This document shows positions 11,731 through 20,145 of a DNA stretch of 64,000 nucleotides, in pieces. The stretch comes from an uncultured Clostridia bacterium (GTDB taxonomy: Bacteria > Bacillota > Clostridia > TANB77 > CAG-508), in contig CANQHU010000002.1 in the NCBI GenBank assembly GCA_947623945.1, forward strand, positions 39,480-103,479, given 5' to 3'. How positions within the stretch are numbered: the first letter of the stretch is position 1; each line of letters starts with the position of its first letter. Position numbers and translations under genes: made by a program. The notes below the pieces were generated by a model. The model saw only the letters and a program-made list of their open reading frames with translations, made no database searches and had not been told where the DNA came from.

Positions 11731-12250
11731 ATGGCAAGAACAATTTTTAGAATTATATTAATTACTTTATTATGTTTAACATTTTTTCAAATATTTCAAT
11801 TCTCAAATGAAGATTCTACAAAGTCAAGTTCAAGAAGTAGAGAAGTAATGAGAAGAATAGTAAATATTTTTCCTTATACAAAAAATTTAAGTGAAAAAAC
11901 CAAAACAAAAATAGTAGAAAGATCACAGCCAATAATTAGAAAATTGGCTCATTTTTCTATTTATATGCTAGTTGGAGTTTTAATTATGGCATTTGTGAGT
12001 ACTTATAAATTACTTTTATGGAAAAAGTTTGGAATTAGTATTTTTGTAGGCTTAATTTATGCTATCTCAGATGAATTCCATCAAAGTTTTATTCCGCGGA
12101 AGGTCAGCTGAAATACGAGATGTTTTAATAGATACATTAGGTGTTATAGTTGGTATTTTTATTGTATTAATTATAATAGCAGTATATAAAGCATTAGGAG
12201 AAAAATATAAAACCATGAGAAGCGTAGAAAATAGTCGAAATATGCGATGA
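11731..12250 (+). CDS. VanZ-family membrane protein (+1 frameshift at CGG)
   Basis: A 172-residue VanZ-like protein with an N-terminal membrane anchor, KLAHFSIYMLVGVL and the conserved ISDEFHQSFIPGRSAEIRD signature followed by a final membrane helix. The signature itself is split: CGG at 12097-12099 must be read by skipping C12097 so that Pro is followed by Gly (GGA), Arg, Ser. Unshifted translation stops after four codons and would lose the motif. Family members confer teicoplanin resistance in some species, but most act in unknown envelope functions. Confidence 0.85.
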
Positions 12251-12267
12251 ATTTCCTTAAAAAAACG

Positions 12268-12296
12268 TTGAAAAACACAATGGCAAATGATATAAT
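12268..12296 (+). promoter_or_regulatory. Sigma-A promoter of the TIGR04255 operon
   Basis: TTGAAA (12268-12273), 17-bp spacer, TATAAT (12291-12296). Its position 15 bp before ATG 12311 makes that ATG an unlikely start and supports TTG 12329. Confidence 0.75.
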
Positions 12297-12328
12297 TTAT
12301 ATAATTTCATATGGAAGGAAGTAAAAAA

Positions 12329-13150
12329 TTGAAAAGTGAAATAAAAAGGGAAGATTTAAAAAGTAATTTTTTAAAACAAGCAATTTTAAGACTTGACTAT
12401 GATATGCTATTTGAAGAAAATAAAGAAAACATAATAAAAAATTTAAATACATATTTGATAAAAAAAGATTATAAAATGAATTCAAGAACTATATCAGAAG
12501 TAAATATTAATTTTAATATATCTAATCTACAAGATAAAAATCAAAATATTGATTTTAACAATCAAAATCAGCAAGAAGAATTTATTTCTTTTATAAACAA
12601 AAGTCAAAATATTACTATTGATATAACAAAAAATTTTGCAAGTCTGACTATCAATTATACTCAAAATGTAGATTTTGATATAATAGCAGAAATATTTAAT
12701 AAAATAGCAGAAGAAATAAAAAGTGCAAGAGAAGACATAAGATTAAATAGAATAGGAATAAGAAAAGTTAATTTATATATATTCAAGACATTAGAAAATA
12801 TAAATGAATATTTTGAAGAAACATTATTTAATTTTAATGAACTAATAGAAAAGAATAAAATTTCAATTAAACAACAATTAGAAAGTTATATATACGATAA
12901 TTATAAAGTAAACCAAAATTCTGAAATTCAAAAAGGTATTTTGGTAGATAATTTAACAATGCAAGAAGAAGAAAGATATAGAATTATATTAGATTTAGAT
13001 ATATATGATGATCAAATACAAGAAAATGAAATAGATATAGAAAAAATGAATGCAAATTTATTTGAATTATATAAAGCAAATTTAAAAGAAGAATTTTTAA
13101 ACAATTTAAAATCAGAAAATTATAAAAGTGAGGAGATATTAAAAGTATGA
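12329..13150 (+). CDS. TIGR04255 family protein
   Basis: A 273-residue protein of the sporadically distributed TIGR04255 family, recognised by its N-terminal FLKQAILRLDYD region and central RLNRIGIRKVN motif; function unknown. I place the start at TTG 12329 because GGAAGGAA lies eight bases upstream, whereas ATG 12311 begins within the likely mRNA 5' end. It is AT-rich and lysine/asparagine-rich, typical of accessory genes here. It overlaps the next small gene by four bases (ATGA) and forms a three-gene operon with it and a metallo-beta-lactamase-fold protein. No CGG codon. Confidence 0.65.
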   Translation: MKSEIKREDLKSNFLKQAILRLDYDMLFEENKENIIKNLNTYLIKKDYKMNSRTISEVNINFNISNLQDKNQNIDFNNQNQQEEFISFINKSQNITIDITKNFASLTINYTQNVDFDIIAEIFNKIAEEIKSAREDIRLNRIGIRKVNLYIFKTLENINEYFEETLFNFNELIEKNKISIKQQLESYIYDNYKVNQNSEIQKGILVDNLTMQEEERYRIILDLDIYDDQIQENEIDIEKMNANLFELYKANLKEEFLNNLKSENYKSEEILKV

Positions 13151-13329
13151 TAAATAATTTAGAATTCAAACCACAAGTAGGAAAAATAACTCAATCATCA
13201 TTTAATGAAAAAAGATTAAAAAATTATCAACATATTAATACAATAAGCAAAACAAATTCAAAAGAAGATTTTGATAGAATTATTTCATATAAAAACAGAA
13301 AAGGAGATGAAGAATTTACAAGAATATAA
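13147..13329 (+). CDS. Small hypothetical protein (60 aa)
   Basis: A 60-residue polar, basic protein between the TIGR04255 gene and the metallo-beta-lactamase-fold gene. Its ATG overlaps the preceding stop (ATGA) and its own stop is one base before ATG 13331, so translation is probably coupled through all three genes. I do not recognise a family. The tight spacing is the main reason to believe it is real. Confidence 0.55.
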   Translation: MINNLEFKPQVGKITQSSFNEKRLKNYQHINTISKTNSKEDFDRIISYKNRKGDEEFTRI

Positions 13330-13330
13330 T

Positions 13331-14326
13331 ATGGAAAAAAATCTAATAAGAAATGAACTAAAAGTAGAAGTATATACAGTAGGATTTGAACCTATGGGAG
13401 AAAGTATTGTAGTAAAAATAAAAATGGACAAAATAACAATGTTCTGCTTTGTAATTGATTATTATGAAACAGAAGATGAAAAACCGATATTACAACTTAT
13501 TAAAGATGAACAAATAGATTTAATTTGTATAACACATCCTGATTTAGATCATTGCTTAGGATTAGAAAAAGTTTTACAATTAGCAACTAAGGATACTATT
13601 ATTTTATATCCAGATAAAATGATAGAAAAAAAATATGATAGTAGTGACCAAAATATTATAAAAATAGTAGAAAAAATAAGTGAATTTTTAACTTTGTATA
13701 GAAACAGTTCAAAAAAACCACAATTAGAAAAATGTATTGACAGAAAAAACATAATGGAAAATAAAAACACATCTTTTGTTGATATTAAAAGAGGTGGAGA
13801 ATATCATCTTGAAGTTAAAACATATTCTCCAGTAACAGAGATTATTGATAGAGGAATAGGAAAAATTAATTTAGGTAAAAATCCAAAAATAATAGAAAAC
13901 AATGAATTTTCAATAATGTTATCAATAACATTAGGAAAATTAAAACTTCTTTTTTGCAGTGATATTGAGGATGATACTATTGTAGAAGTAAATAAAAAAA
14001 TAGATAAAAGTGAAAATGGATTTTTTGCTAAAGTAATTGATTATGTAAAAATACCACATCATGGTTCTGAAGGCTCAAAAGAAATGTTTACAATTTTTTC
14101 TAATGTAAGAAAATTATCAAATTCTGTAACAACTATATACAGAAGTAAAAAACTTCCAAGAGAAAGTATTATAGATAAATATAAAGAGAAGAATGGCAAA
14201 GTATATTGTACAAGCAAACTAGAAAAAAACAAAAATATAGAAAAATATGGAATTGTTAAGCATACATTTGACATTATAAATGAGACAGTAGAAACAGAAG
14301 AATTGGGAAATGCAACGGAAATATAA
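13331..14326 (+). CDS. ComEC/Rec2-like metallo-beta-lactamase-fold hydrolase
   Basis: A 331-residue soluble metallo-beta-lactamase-fold protein. The metal-binding motif THPDLDHCLG (about 60-69) and a second histidine motif KIPHHGSEGS (about 240) match the hydrolase domain of ComEC-type proteins and of stand-alone relatives found in defence islands. ATG 13331 follows the upstream stop by one base; ATG 13307 has a Shine-Dalgarno sequence abutting it and is less likely. A strong terminator follows. Substrate unknown, possibly a nucleic acid or cyclic nucleotide. Confidence 0.75.
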   Translation: MEKNLIRNELKVEVYTVGFEPMGESIVVKIKMDKITMFCFVIDYYETEDEKPILQLIKDEQIDLICITHPDLDHCLGLEKVLQLATKDTIILYPDKMIEKKYDSSDQNIIKIVEKISEFLTLYRNSSKKPQLEKCIDRKNIMENKNTSFVDIKRGGEYHLEVKTYSPVTEIIDRGIGKINLGKNPKIIENNEFSIMLSITLGKLKLLFCSDIEDDTIVEVNKKIDKSENGFFAKVIDYVKIPHHGSEGSKEMFTIFSNVRKLSNSVTTIYRSKKLPRESIIDKYKEKNGKVYCTSKLEKNKNIEKYGIVKHTFDIINETVETEELGNATEI

Positions 14327-14339
14327 ATTCCGTTTTTTT
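14314..14339 (+). terminator. Rho-independent terminator of the TIGR04255/MBL operon
   Basis: Seven-bp stem (AACGGAA/TTCCGTT) with a seven-base loop that includes the stop codon, followed by a run of seven T. Confidence 0.85.
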
Positions 14340-14351
14340 ATTTATGTATCA

Positions 14352-14475
14352 AGATATCAAAAAATACTTGATTTTCACCTGAAAATACTGCTTAATGGTA
14401 TTAAGAGGTGAAAATATGAGAATTACAAATGATATTATAAAAAATAATTTAGCAAATTATTCCAATAAAAATAAC
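14352..14475 (+). repeat. Duplicated abiE promoter-operator-leader, copy 1
   Basis: About 124 bp nearly identical to 16365-16488. It contains a TTGATT -35 element, a degenerate -10 (CTTAAT), inverted half-sites TTTTCACC and GGTGAAAA, and the first 20 codons of an AbiEi-type gene. It looks like a partial duplication of the abiE 5' region. Confidence 0.75.
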
Positions 14476-14496
14476 ACCAAGGAAGGGGGAAGTATA
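14416..14496 (+). pseudogene. Truncated abiEi 5' fragment
   Basis: From ATG 14416 the first 20 codons (MRITNDIIKNNLANYSNKNN) match the N-terminus of the AbiEi gene at 16428 except one residue. The sequence then changes abruptly and runs in frame into the HigA-like gene. It is a remnant of recombination and could act as a translated leader peptide or N-terminal extension of the antitoxin. Confidence 0.7.
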
Positions 14497-14841
14497 TTGA
14501 AAATAGAATATTGTAATAATAAATTAGTAAAAATAATGAGAGATATGCAAATATTAAATGAAACTGGAGTATCCCTTGAATTTATTATACATCCAGGTGA
14601 GACAATTAAAGAATTATTAGAAGAAAATAATATGTCACAAGAGGAACTAGCAGAAAGAACAAATTTTTCTCCTAAATATGTAAGTGAAGTAGTAAATGGC
14701 AAAAAAAGGATTTCTGCTAATTTTGCTAAAGGATTAGAATATGTATTTGGAATAAATACTACATTTTGGCTAAATTTACAATCTATTTATGATAAAGAAT
14801 TATTAGAAACTTTAAAAGTGGTATCAAATAAATGCAAATAA
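14497..14841 (+). CDS. HigA/VapI-like XRE antitoxin, no toxin partner visible
   Basis: A 114-residue antitoxin with the HigA signature IHPGETIKELLEENNMSQEE, a helix-turn-helix (SQEELAERTNFSPKYVSEV, NGKKRIS) and FWLNLQSIYD. TTG 14497 is preceded by AAGGAAGGGGGA; the frame is also open from ATG 14416 through the abiEi fragment, so a 142-residue fusion is possible. No HigB-like toxin is adjacent; the next gene is an AAA ATPase. It may autoregulate through the repeats downstream. Confidence 0.7.
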   Translation: MKIEYCNNKLVKIMRDMQILNETGVSLEFIIHPGETIKELLEENNMSQEELAERTNFSPKYVSEVVNGKKRISANFAKGLEYVFGINTTFWLNLQSIYDKELLETLKVVSNKCK

Positions 14842-14905
14842 ACATCAAAAGTGATATCAAAAAAATGCAAAAACAAACAAAAAGTGGTATCAAAAAAATG
14901 TAAAA
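14812..14905 (+). repeat. Three tandem copies of a 24-25 bp repeat
   Basis: Three copies of AAAGTGGTATCAAAAAAATG-type sequence begin at about 14815, 14849 and 14881. The first overlaps the end of the antitoxin gene; the others lie before the ATPase promoter. Spacing is about 33 bp, so they sit on one DNA face. Likely repressor operators or amplification debris. Confidence 0.55.
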
Positions 14906-14909
14906 CACA

Positions 14910-14938
14910 TTGACAAATATAAAAAAAACTAATAAAAT
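14910..14938 (+). promoter_or_regulatory. Sigma-A promoter of the AAA ATPase gene
   Basis: TTGACA (14910-14915), 17-bp spacer, TAAAAT (14933-14938), 17 bp before ATG 14956. Confidence 0.75.
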
Positions 14939-14955
14939 ATATTTAGGTGATATAA

Positions 14956-16251
14956 ATGAAAAGAAAGTTTTATAATGTATTAATGGAATGGAAAAATAAA
15001 AATATTAATACACCATTGATGGTTGTAGGAGCTAGACAAATTGGAAAAACATATATAATAAATGAATTTTGTAAAAATGAATTTGAAGATTATATTTATA
15101 TAAATTTAATGGAAAAGCAAAGTATAGTTAAAATTTTTGAGGAAGAATCTGATTTTGAAACCAAAGTTAGAAAAATGGAATTAGAATTAAATAAAAAGAT
15201 AATTCCAGGAAAGACAGTAGTATTTATAGATGAAATCCAAGAATCAGAAAAAGCTATAAGTGCTTTGAAATCTTTTTGCGAAAGTAATAATAATTATATA
15301 ATTGTTTGTGCAGGTAGTTTACTTGGGGTAAAGATAAGAAGATTCAATTCAGCATTTCCAGTAGGAAAAGTACAAATTGAATATATGTATCCAATGGACT
15401 TTGAAGAATTTTTGATAGCTTTAGATAAGCAAATGTGGGTAGACGAAATAAAAAGATGCTATGAAAATTTAGAAGAAATTAGTATACATGATAAATTAAT
15501 AGATATGTATAGAGCATATTTATGCATTGGTGGAATGCCAGCAGCAGTATTGAACTATAAGAATGCAAATGAAGATATTTTATTATGGGATAGAAACATA
15601 TTAAAAAATATAATTGTATCTTACTTAGCTGATATGAATAGATATACATTAAATAATAGTGAATCTGTTAAAATTGAAAAAGTATATAATGCAATTCCTA
15701 TTTCTTTAGCAAAAGAAAATAAAAAATTTAAATATACGGATATTGAACAAGGAGCTAATAAAAGAGGATTTGAAAGTGCTATTGATTGGTTAGAGTCAAG
15801 TGAAATGATATATAAATGTAAATATGTTAATAAAGTTGAAGTACCACTTAAAGTTTATGCACAAGAAGATACATTTAAACTATATCTAAGTGATGTAGGA
15901 ATTTTAACTTCTTTATTGGATTTAGGCTTTTCAGAAATATTATTAAATGAAAATTTTATGTTTAAAGGTGCTATTGTAGAAAACTATGTGGCACAAGCAT
16001 TTATATCTAATAATATAAATTTGTATTATTGGAATTCAGGAAATAAGGCAGAAGTAGATTTCTTATTATATAATAAAGATGGAATTATACCAGTAGAAGT
16101 AAAGGCTGGAAATAATACCCAATCTAAAAGTTTGAATATATATAAAGAAAAGTATAATCCTAAATATTCTATAAGGATATCTACTAAAAACTTTGGTTTT
16201 TCAAACAATATAAAATCAATTCCATTATATGCAACTTTTTGTATAAAATAA
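14956..16251 (+). CDS. AAA_14/DUF4143 ATPase
   Basis: A 431-residue archaeal-type ATPase. Walker A GARQIGKT (25-32), Walker B VVFIDEIQE (about 90-98), sensor CAGSLLGV, a middle region YRAYLCIGGMPAAVL, and a C-terminal DUF4143 nuclease-like domain with the NKAEVDFLLYN and VEVKAG motif (E-x-D...E-x-K). The family is abundant in mobile and defence contexts; function is not established. It has its own promoter and RBS (AGGTGAT). Immediately downstream is an ugd remnant. Confidence 0.85.
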   Translation: MKRKFYNVLMEWKNKNINTPLMVVGARQIGKTYIINEFCKNEFEDYIYINLMEKQSIVKIFEEESDFETKVRKMELELNKKIIPGKTVVFIDEIQESEKAISALKSFCESNNNYIIVCAGSLLGVKIRRFNSAFPVGKVQIEYMYPMDFEEFLIALDKQMWVDEIKRCYENLEEISIHDKLIDMYRAYLCIGGMPAAVLNYKNANEDILLWDRNILKNIIVSYLADMNRYTLNNSESVKIEKVYNAIPISLAKENKKFKYTDIEQGANKRGFESAIDWLESSEMIYKCKYVNKVEVPLKVYAQEDTFKLYLSDVGILTSLLDLGFSEILLNENFMFKGAIVENYVAQAFISNNINLYYWNSGNKAEVDFLLYNKDGIIPVEVKAGNNTQSKSLNIYKEKYNPKYSIRISTKNFGFSNNIKSIPLYATFCIK

Positions 16252-16257
16252 AATAGA

Positions 16258-16332
16258 TATGATGGCAGAAATATTTATAACTTGAAGGATATGAAAGATA
16301 AAGGTGTTGAATATTATTCAATTGCTAGATAA
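16258..16332 (+). pseudogene. Remnant of ugd 3' end
   Basis: A 75-bp segment, including the stop, that translates to YDGRNIYNLKDMKDKGVEYY plus four residues. It is almost identical to the C-terminus of the UDP-glucose dehydrogenase at 9588-9659. There is no upstream coding part. It marks one end of an insertion or duplication, with the accessory block between the two copies. Confidence 0.8.
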
Positions 16333-16364
16333 AAATTGAAAAAAATTTTTTAAAATTTCACAAA

Positions 16365-16488
16365 AATATCAAAAAGCACTTGATTTTCACCATAAAATAC
16401 TGTAAAATAGTATTAAGAGGTGAAAATATGATAATTACAAATGATATTATAAAAAATAATTTAGCAAATTATTCCAATAAAAATAATA
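16365..16488 (+). repeat. abiE promoter-operator-leader, copy 2 (intact)
   Basis: Partner of the repeat at 14352-14475. It includes inverted half-sites TTTTCACC and GGTGAAAA flanking the -10 element, plausible binding sites for AbiEi, which is known to repress its own operon by binding inverted repeats. Confidence 0.7.
16380..16408 (+). promoter_or_regulatory. Sigma-A promoter of abiEi-abiEii
   Basis: TTGATT (16380-16385), 17-bp spacer, TAAAAT (16403-16408), overlapping inverted repeats and 19 bp before ATG 16428. Confidence 0.7.
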
Positions 16489-17012
16489 AAATTAGTAGAG
16501 ATTTAAAAAATGGAAAACTTTTTAAAATAATAAAAGGATTATACGAAACAAACCCCAATATCCCTGGATATTTACTTGCATCAAGCATTTATGGACCATC
16601 GTATTTGTCATTTGAATTTGCTTTATATTATTATGGATTAATTCCTGAAAAGGTAGTATCATATACTAGTGCAACTTTTGATAAAAAGAAAAAAAAGCGT
16701 TATGATACAACTTTTGGCACTTTTTTTTATAGGGATGTTCCAAAAAAAGTTTATTCAATAGGAATAAAATTAATAGAAGAAAATGGATATTCTTATCAAA
16801 TAGCAACTCCTGAAAAGGCTTTGTGTGATAAATTATATACATTAAGTCCAGTAAAAAATATATCAGAATTAGTAAATTTGTTATTTAACGATTTAAGAAT
16901 TGATGTAGATGCATTTAAAAAGCTAAATGTAAAGGATATAGAAGAAATAAGTAAAATCTATCATTCTACTAATGTTAAAATGCTTTGCAAGTATGTAAGG
17001 AGGATTAAGTAA
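16428..17012 (+). CDS. abiEi: AbiEi-type antitoxin of a type IV toxin-antitoxin system
   Basis: A 194-residue AbiEi-family transcriptional repressor/antitoxin: N-terminal winged helix (SRDLKNGKLFKIIKGLYETN), GYLLASSIYGPSYLSFEFAL and the TPEKALCDKLY block. ATG 16428 has GAGGTG six bases upstream; the longer ORF from 16380 overlaps the promoter. Its stop overlaps the start of the toxin gene by one base. In this family the antitoxin represses the operon and blocks toxin action without binding it. Confidence 0.85.
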   Translation: MIITNDIIKNNLANYSNKNNKISRDLKNGKLFKIIKGLYETNPNIPGYLLASSIYGPSYLSFEFALYYYGLIPEKVVSYTSATFDKKKKKRYDTTFGTFFYRDVPKKVYSIGIKLIEENGYSYQIATPEKALCDKLYTLSPVKNISELVNLLFNDLRIDVDAFKKLNVKDIEEISKIYHSTNVKMLCKYVRRIK

Positions 17013-17875
17013 TGAACAATATTTTAAGTCAAATGCTTGAAAAATATGAAATAAAAAATATTCAAGATGAAACAAATGCCATTAAAGAAATTATACAAGA
17101 AATTGTTATTTGTGGTTTAAGTAGAGGTGGCTTTTTTGATGAAGCTGCTTTTTATGGAGGTACGGCATTAAGAATTTTTTATGGATTAAATAGATTTTCG
17201 GAAGACTTGGATTTTGCATTATTGAAGCCTAATAAAAATTTTAATTTATCAAAATATTTTTCTTACATTGAAAAAGAAGTTCAAGCATACGGATTGAATC
17301 TAAAAATTGAAACAAAGGAAAAAACCAAAAAATCTAATACAATGTCTGCATTTTTAAAAGGAGATACTAAAGAGCATATTTTAATATTCTTTGAGGATGC
17401 TAGCATTCAAAGTACTAATTCAATAAAAAACATAAAAATAAAATTTGAAGTAGATATAAATCCTCCACAAGGAGCAAATTATCAATTTAAATATAAATTA
17501 TTGCCATCACCACATCAAGTAAGACTATATGATGAATCTTCATTGTTTGCAGGAAAAATTCATGCTATTATATGTAGAAATTGGCAATCAAGAACTAAAG
17601 GAAGAGACTTATATGACTATATATTTTACTTATCTAAAAATGTAAGTGTAAATATTAGGTTAATTAGAGAAAAACTAATAGACTCTAATTTTATTTCAAA
17701 AGATGAAAAATTCAATTTAGATGTTTTAAAAGAAATTCTTATTAATAAATTTAAGGAAATAGATTACAATAATGCAAAAGAAGATGTTAAGTCTTTTATA
17801 GAAGATGTAAGTTCCTTAGATTTATGGAATGAAAAATTTTTTATAGAAATTACAAAGGATTTAAAAGATTCTTAA
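17012..17875 (+). CDS. abiEii: AbiEii-type nucleotidyltransferase toxin
   Basis: A 287-residue nucleotidyltransferase toxin. The DNA polymerase-beta-like motif is GGTALRIFYG then RFSEDLDFAL (about 50-72), followed by AGKIHAIICR and a conserved RTKGRDLYDYIFYL block. Characterised relatives such as MenT transfer nucleotides to tRNA acceptor ends and arrest growth or abort phage infection. Co-translated with abiEi. No CGG codon is present, which fits recent acquisition. Confidence 0.85.
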   Translation: MNNILSQMLEKYEIKNIQDETNAIKEIIQEIVICGLSRGGFFDEAAFYGGTALRIFYGLNRFSEDLDFALLKPNKNFNLSKYFSYIEKEVQAYGLNLKIETKEKTKKSNTMSAFLKGDTKEHILIFFEDASIQSTNSIKNIKIKFEVDINPPQGANYQFKYKLLPSPHQVRLYDESSLFAGKIHAIICRNWQSRTKGRDLYDYIFYLSKNVSVNIRLIREKLIDSNFISKDEKFNLDVLKEILINKFKEIDYNNAKEDVKSFIEDVSSLDLWNEKFFIEITKDLKDS

Positions 17876-17892
17876 AAGTTTAAATATAAATA

Positions 17893-17921
17893 TTGTCAAA
17901 ATAATATAAAAATGATATAAT
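17893..17921 (+). promoter_or_regulatory. Sigma-A promoter of the second Wzz-kinase operon
   Basis: TTGTCA (17893-17898), 17-bp spacer, TATAAT (17916-17921), 37 bp before ATG 17959. Confidence 0.8.
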
Positions 17922-17958
17922 AATGCACAGTGAAAAAACAAAAGCGAAAGGGGAAAAA

Positions 17959-19348
17959 ATGGAAGAATTAGATTTAAAAGAATTATTTGATATGGTTTGG
18001 AGTAGAAAAACAACAATCATATTAATAATATTAATATGCGCAGTAATAGGATTTATCTATACAATGAACTTTACAAAACCAGTTTATAGTACCTCAACAA
18101 CACTATTACTAGCATCAACAAACAATACTCAAAATAACAATACAGTAACAGTAGGAGATATAACAGTAAACTCAAAATTAGTATCAACATATAGCAGATT
18201 AATAAAAAGCAGAAAAGTAATAGAACAAGTAAACTCAAACTTAAGTATGACAGTAAATACAAGTAATATAGCAGTGAATGCAACTAAACGGAACAGAATT
18301 AATAGAAATAATTGTAACAAATGCAAACCCAGAAAATAGTGCCAAAATTGCAAATGAACTTACAAAAGTTTTTATAGAAAAAGTAAAAGAACTATATAAT
18401 ATAAGTAATGTACAAATAATAAACGAAGCACCTGTGCCAACAACCCCATCAAATATTAACCATCCAAAAGATATTGCAATATTTGTTGCAATAGGTATTG
18501 TTATATCTGCAATTTATGTATTTATTGCAAATATATTAGACTCTACTATAAAAACAGCTGAAGCAGTAGAAGAACAATTTGGAGTATCTGTACTTGCGTC
18601 TACTCCATTATATGGAAATCAAAATAAAAACAATGCCAATAGAAGTAAAAATAGAAACGAATTAATTGTACATACAGATCCAAAAGCTCCTATCTCAGAA
18701 GTATTTAGAACATTAAGAACTAACATTCAATTTACAAATAGAAATAAAACCTTACAATCAATATTAATAACATCAACTATGCCAAGAGAAGGAAAAAGTT
18801 GGGTATCAGCTAATTTAGCAGTAACATTTGCTCAAGCAGGAAAAAAAGTTATTTTAGTAGATGCCGATATGAGAAAAGGAAGACAATGCAACATATTTAA
18901 CATAGCATCAAGACCAGGACTTTCTAATTACTTATCAAATGTTGGAGATGAAGAAGAAAATTTAAGCATAGAAGAATGTATTCAAGAAACAAAAGTAGAT
19001 AACTTATATGTAATATCAGCAGGTAGCATTCCACCAAACCCTTCTGAACTATTAGTTTCAGAAGAAATGTTAAACTTAGTAGAAAAATTAAAAGGAATGT
19101 GCGATATTGTTATTTTAGATGGACCACCAACACAATTAGTTACAGATGCAGTTATTTTAGCAAGAATAGTAGATTCAACTGTAATTGTAGCAGCAAGTAG
19201 AGAAACTAAAAAAGAACATTTAAGAAAAATGATTGACAACATAAGAAGTGTTGGAGGAAAAGTAGCAGGTATTGTAGTTAATAAATTAGAAGTATCAGTA
19301 AAACAATATAAAGAAACTTATTATTACGGAGAGGAAGTTAAAAAATGA
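17959..19348 (+). CDS. Wzz-BY-kinase (CpsC-CpsD fusion), +1 frameshift at CGG
   Basis: A 462-residue protein with a Wzz domain between two membrane helices, then a BY-kinase with PREGKSWVSANLAVTFAQAG, Walker A' VILVDADMRKG, Walker B IVILDGPP and a C-terminal tyrosine cluster (YKETYYYGEE) for autophosphorylation. The frame breaks in the Wzz domain at CGG 18289-18291; skipping C18289 gives Gly-Thr-Glu-Leu. Without the shift only a 110-residue fragment would be made. ATG 17959 follows AAAGGGG; an upstream ATG at 17923 starts at the -10 and is unlikely. The last codons overlap the phosphatase start by four bases. Confidence 0.88.
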
Positions 19349-20128
19349 TTGACTTACATTCACATATACTGCCTGGTGTAGATGATGGAGCAAGAAATAT
19401 TGATGAGACAATGCAATTATTAAGAGAAGCACAAGATGTAGGCTTTAAATCAATTATTAGTACCTCTCACTACATGGAAGGTTACTACGAAACAGCAGTG
19501 CAAGAAAGAGAAATGTTAATACAAGCAATAAACAAAAAATTAGAGCAATACAATATAAATATAGACATATATTTAGGAAACGAAATATACTTATCAGAAA
19601 ATATGATTCAACTATTAGAAGAAAAAAAGGCTTCTACAATTAATGACACAAGTTATGTACTTTTTGAAATGCCATTAAATATAGAACCCATAAATTTATA
19701 TGATATTGTATATGAAATGACACAATATAAAATAGTACCAATTTTAGCACATCCAGAAAGATATTCCTTTGTTCAACAAGACCCAGAATTAATTTATGAC
19801 TTAATAGATTTAGGAGTATTAATGCAAGCAAATTATGCTAGTGTAGACCGGCTATTATGGGGAACGAGCACAAATTATAGTAAAAAAATTATTAGAAAAT
19901 AATATGGTACATTTTTTTGGAAGTGATGTTCATAGACCAAATACAATTTATCCTAGAATACCAAAAATATTACCAAAAATAGAAGAAATAATTGGAAAAG
20001 AAGAATTAGAAAAATTAACAACAGTAAATCCTAGTTTAGTTTTACAAAATAAAAGAATAGAAATAAAAAAACCGAATAATATAGAATTAACATTAAAAGA
20101 AAAACTAATATTAAAGTTAAAAAGATAA
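19345..20128 (+). CDS. PHP-type tyrosine-protein phosphatase CpsB/CapC-like, +1 frameshift at CGG
   Basis: A 260-residue metal-dependent phosphatase with the PHP motifs DLHSHILPGVDDGA (3-16), STSHYMEGYY, GNEIYL, LAHPERYSF and GSDVHRP. It dephosphorylates the cognate BY-kinase encoded just upstream. The frame breaks at CGG 19849-19851; skipping C19849 gives GGC then YYGERAQIIVKKLL, leading into the last metal-binding motif. The unshifted product would lack the SDVH motif and be inactive. Confidence 0.9.
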
Positions 20129-20145
20129 GAAAGAAGGAAAGTATA

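Noticed and set aside
14812-14905. Direct repeats as a CRISPR array
   Set aside because: Only three diverged copies, the first overlapping coding sequence, with roughly 10-bp spacers and no cas genes.
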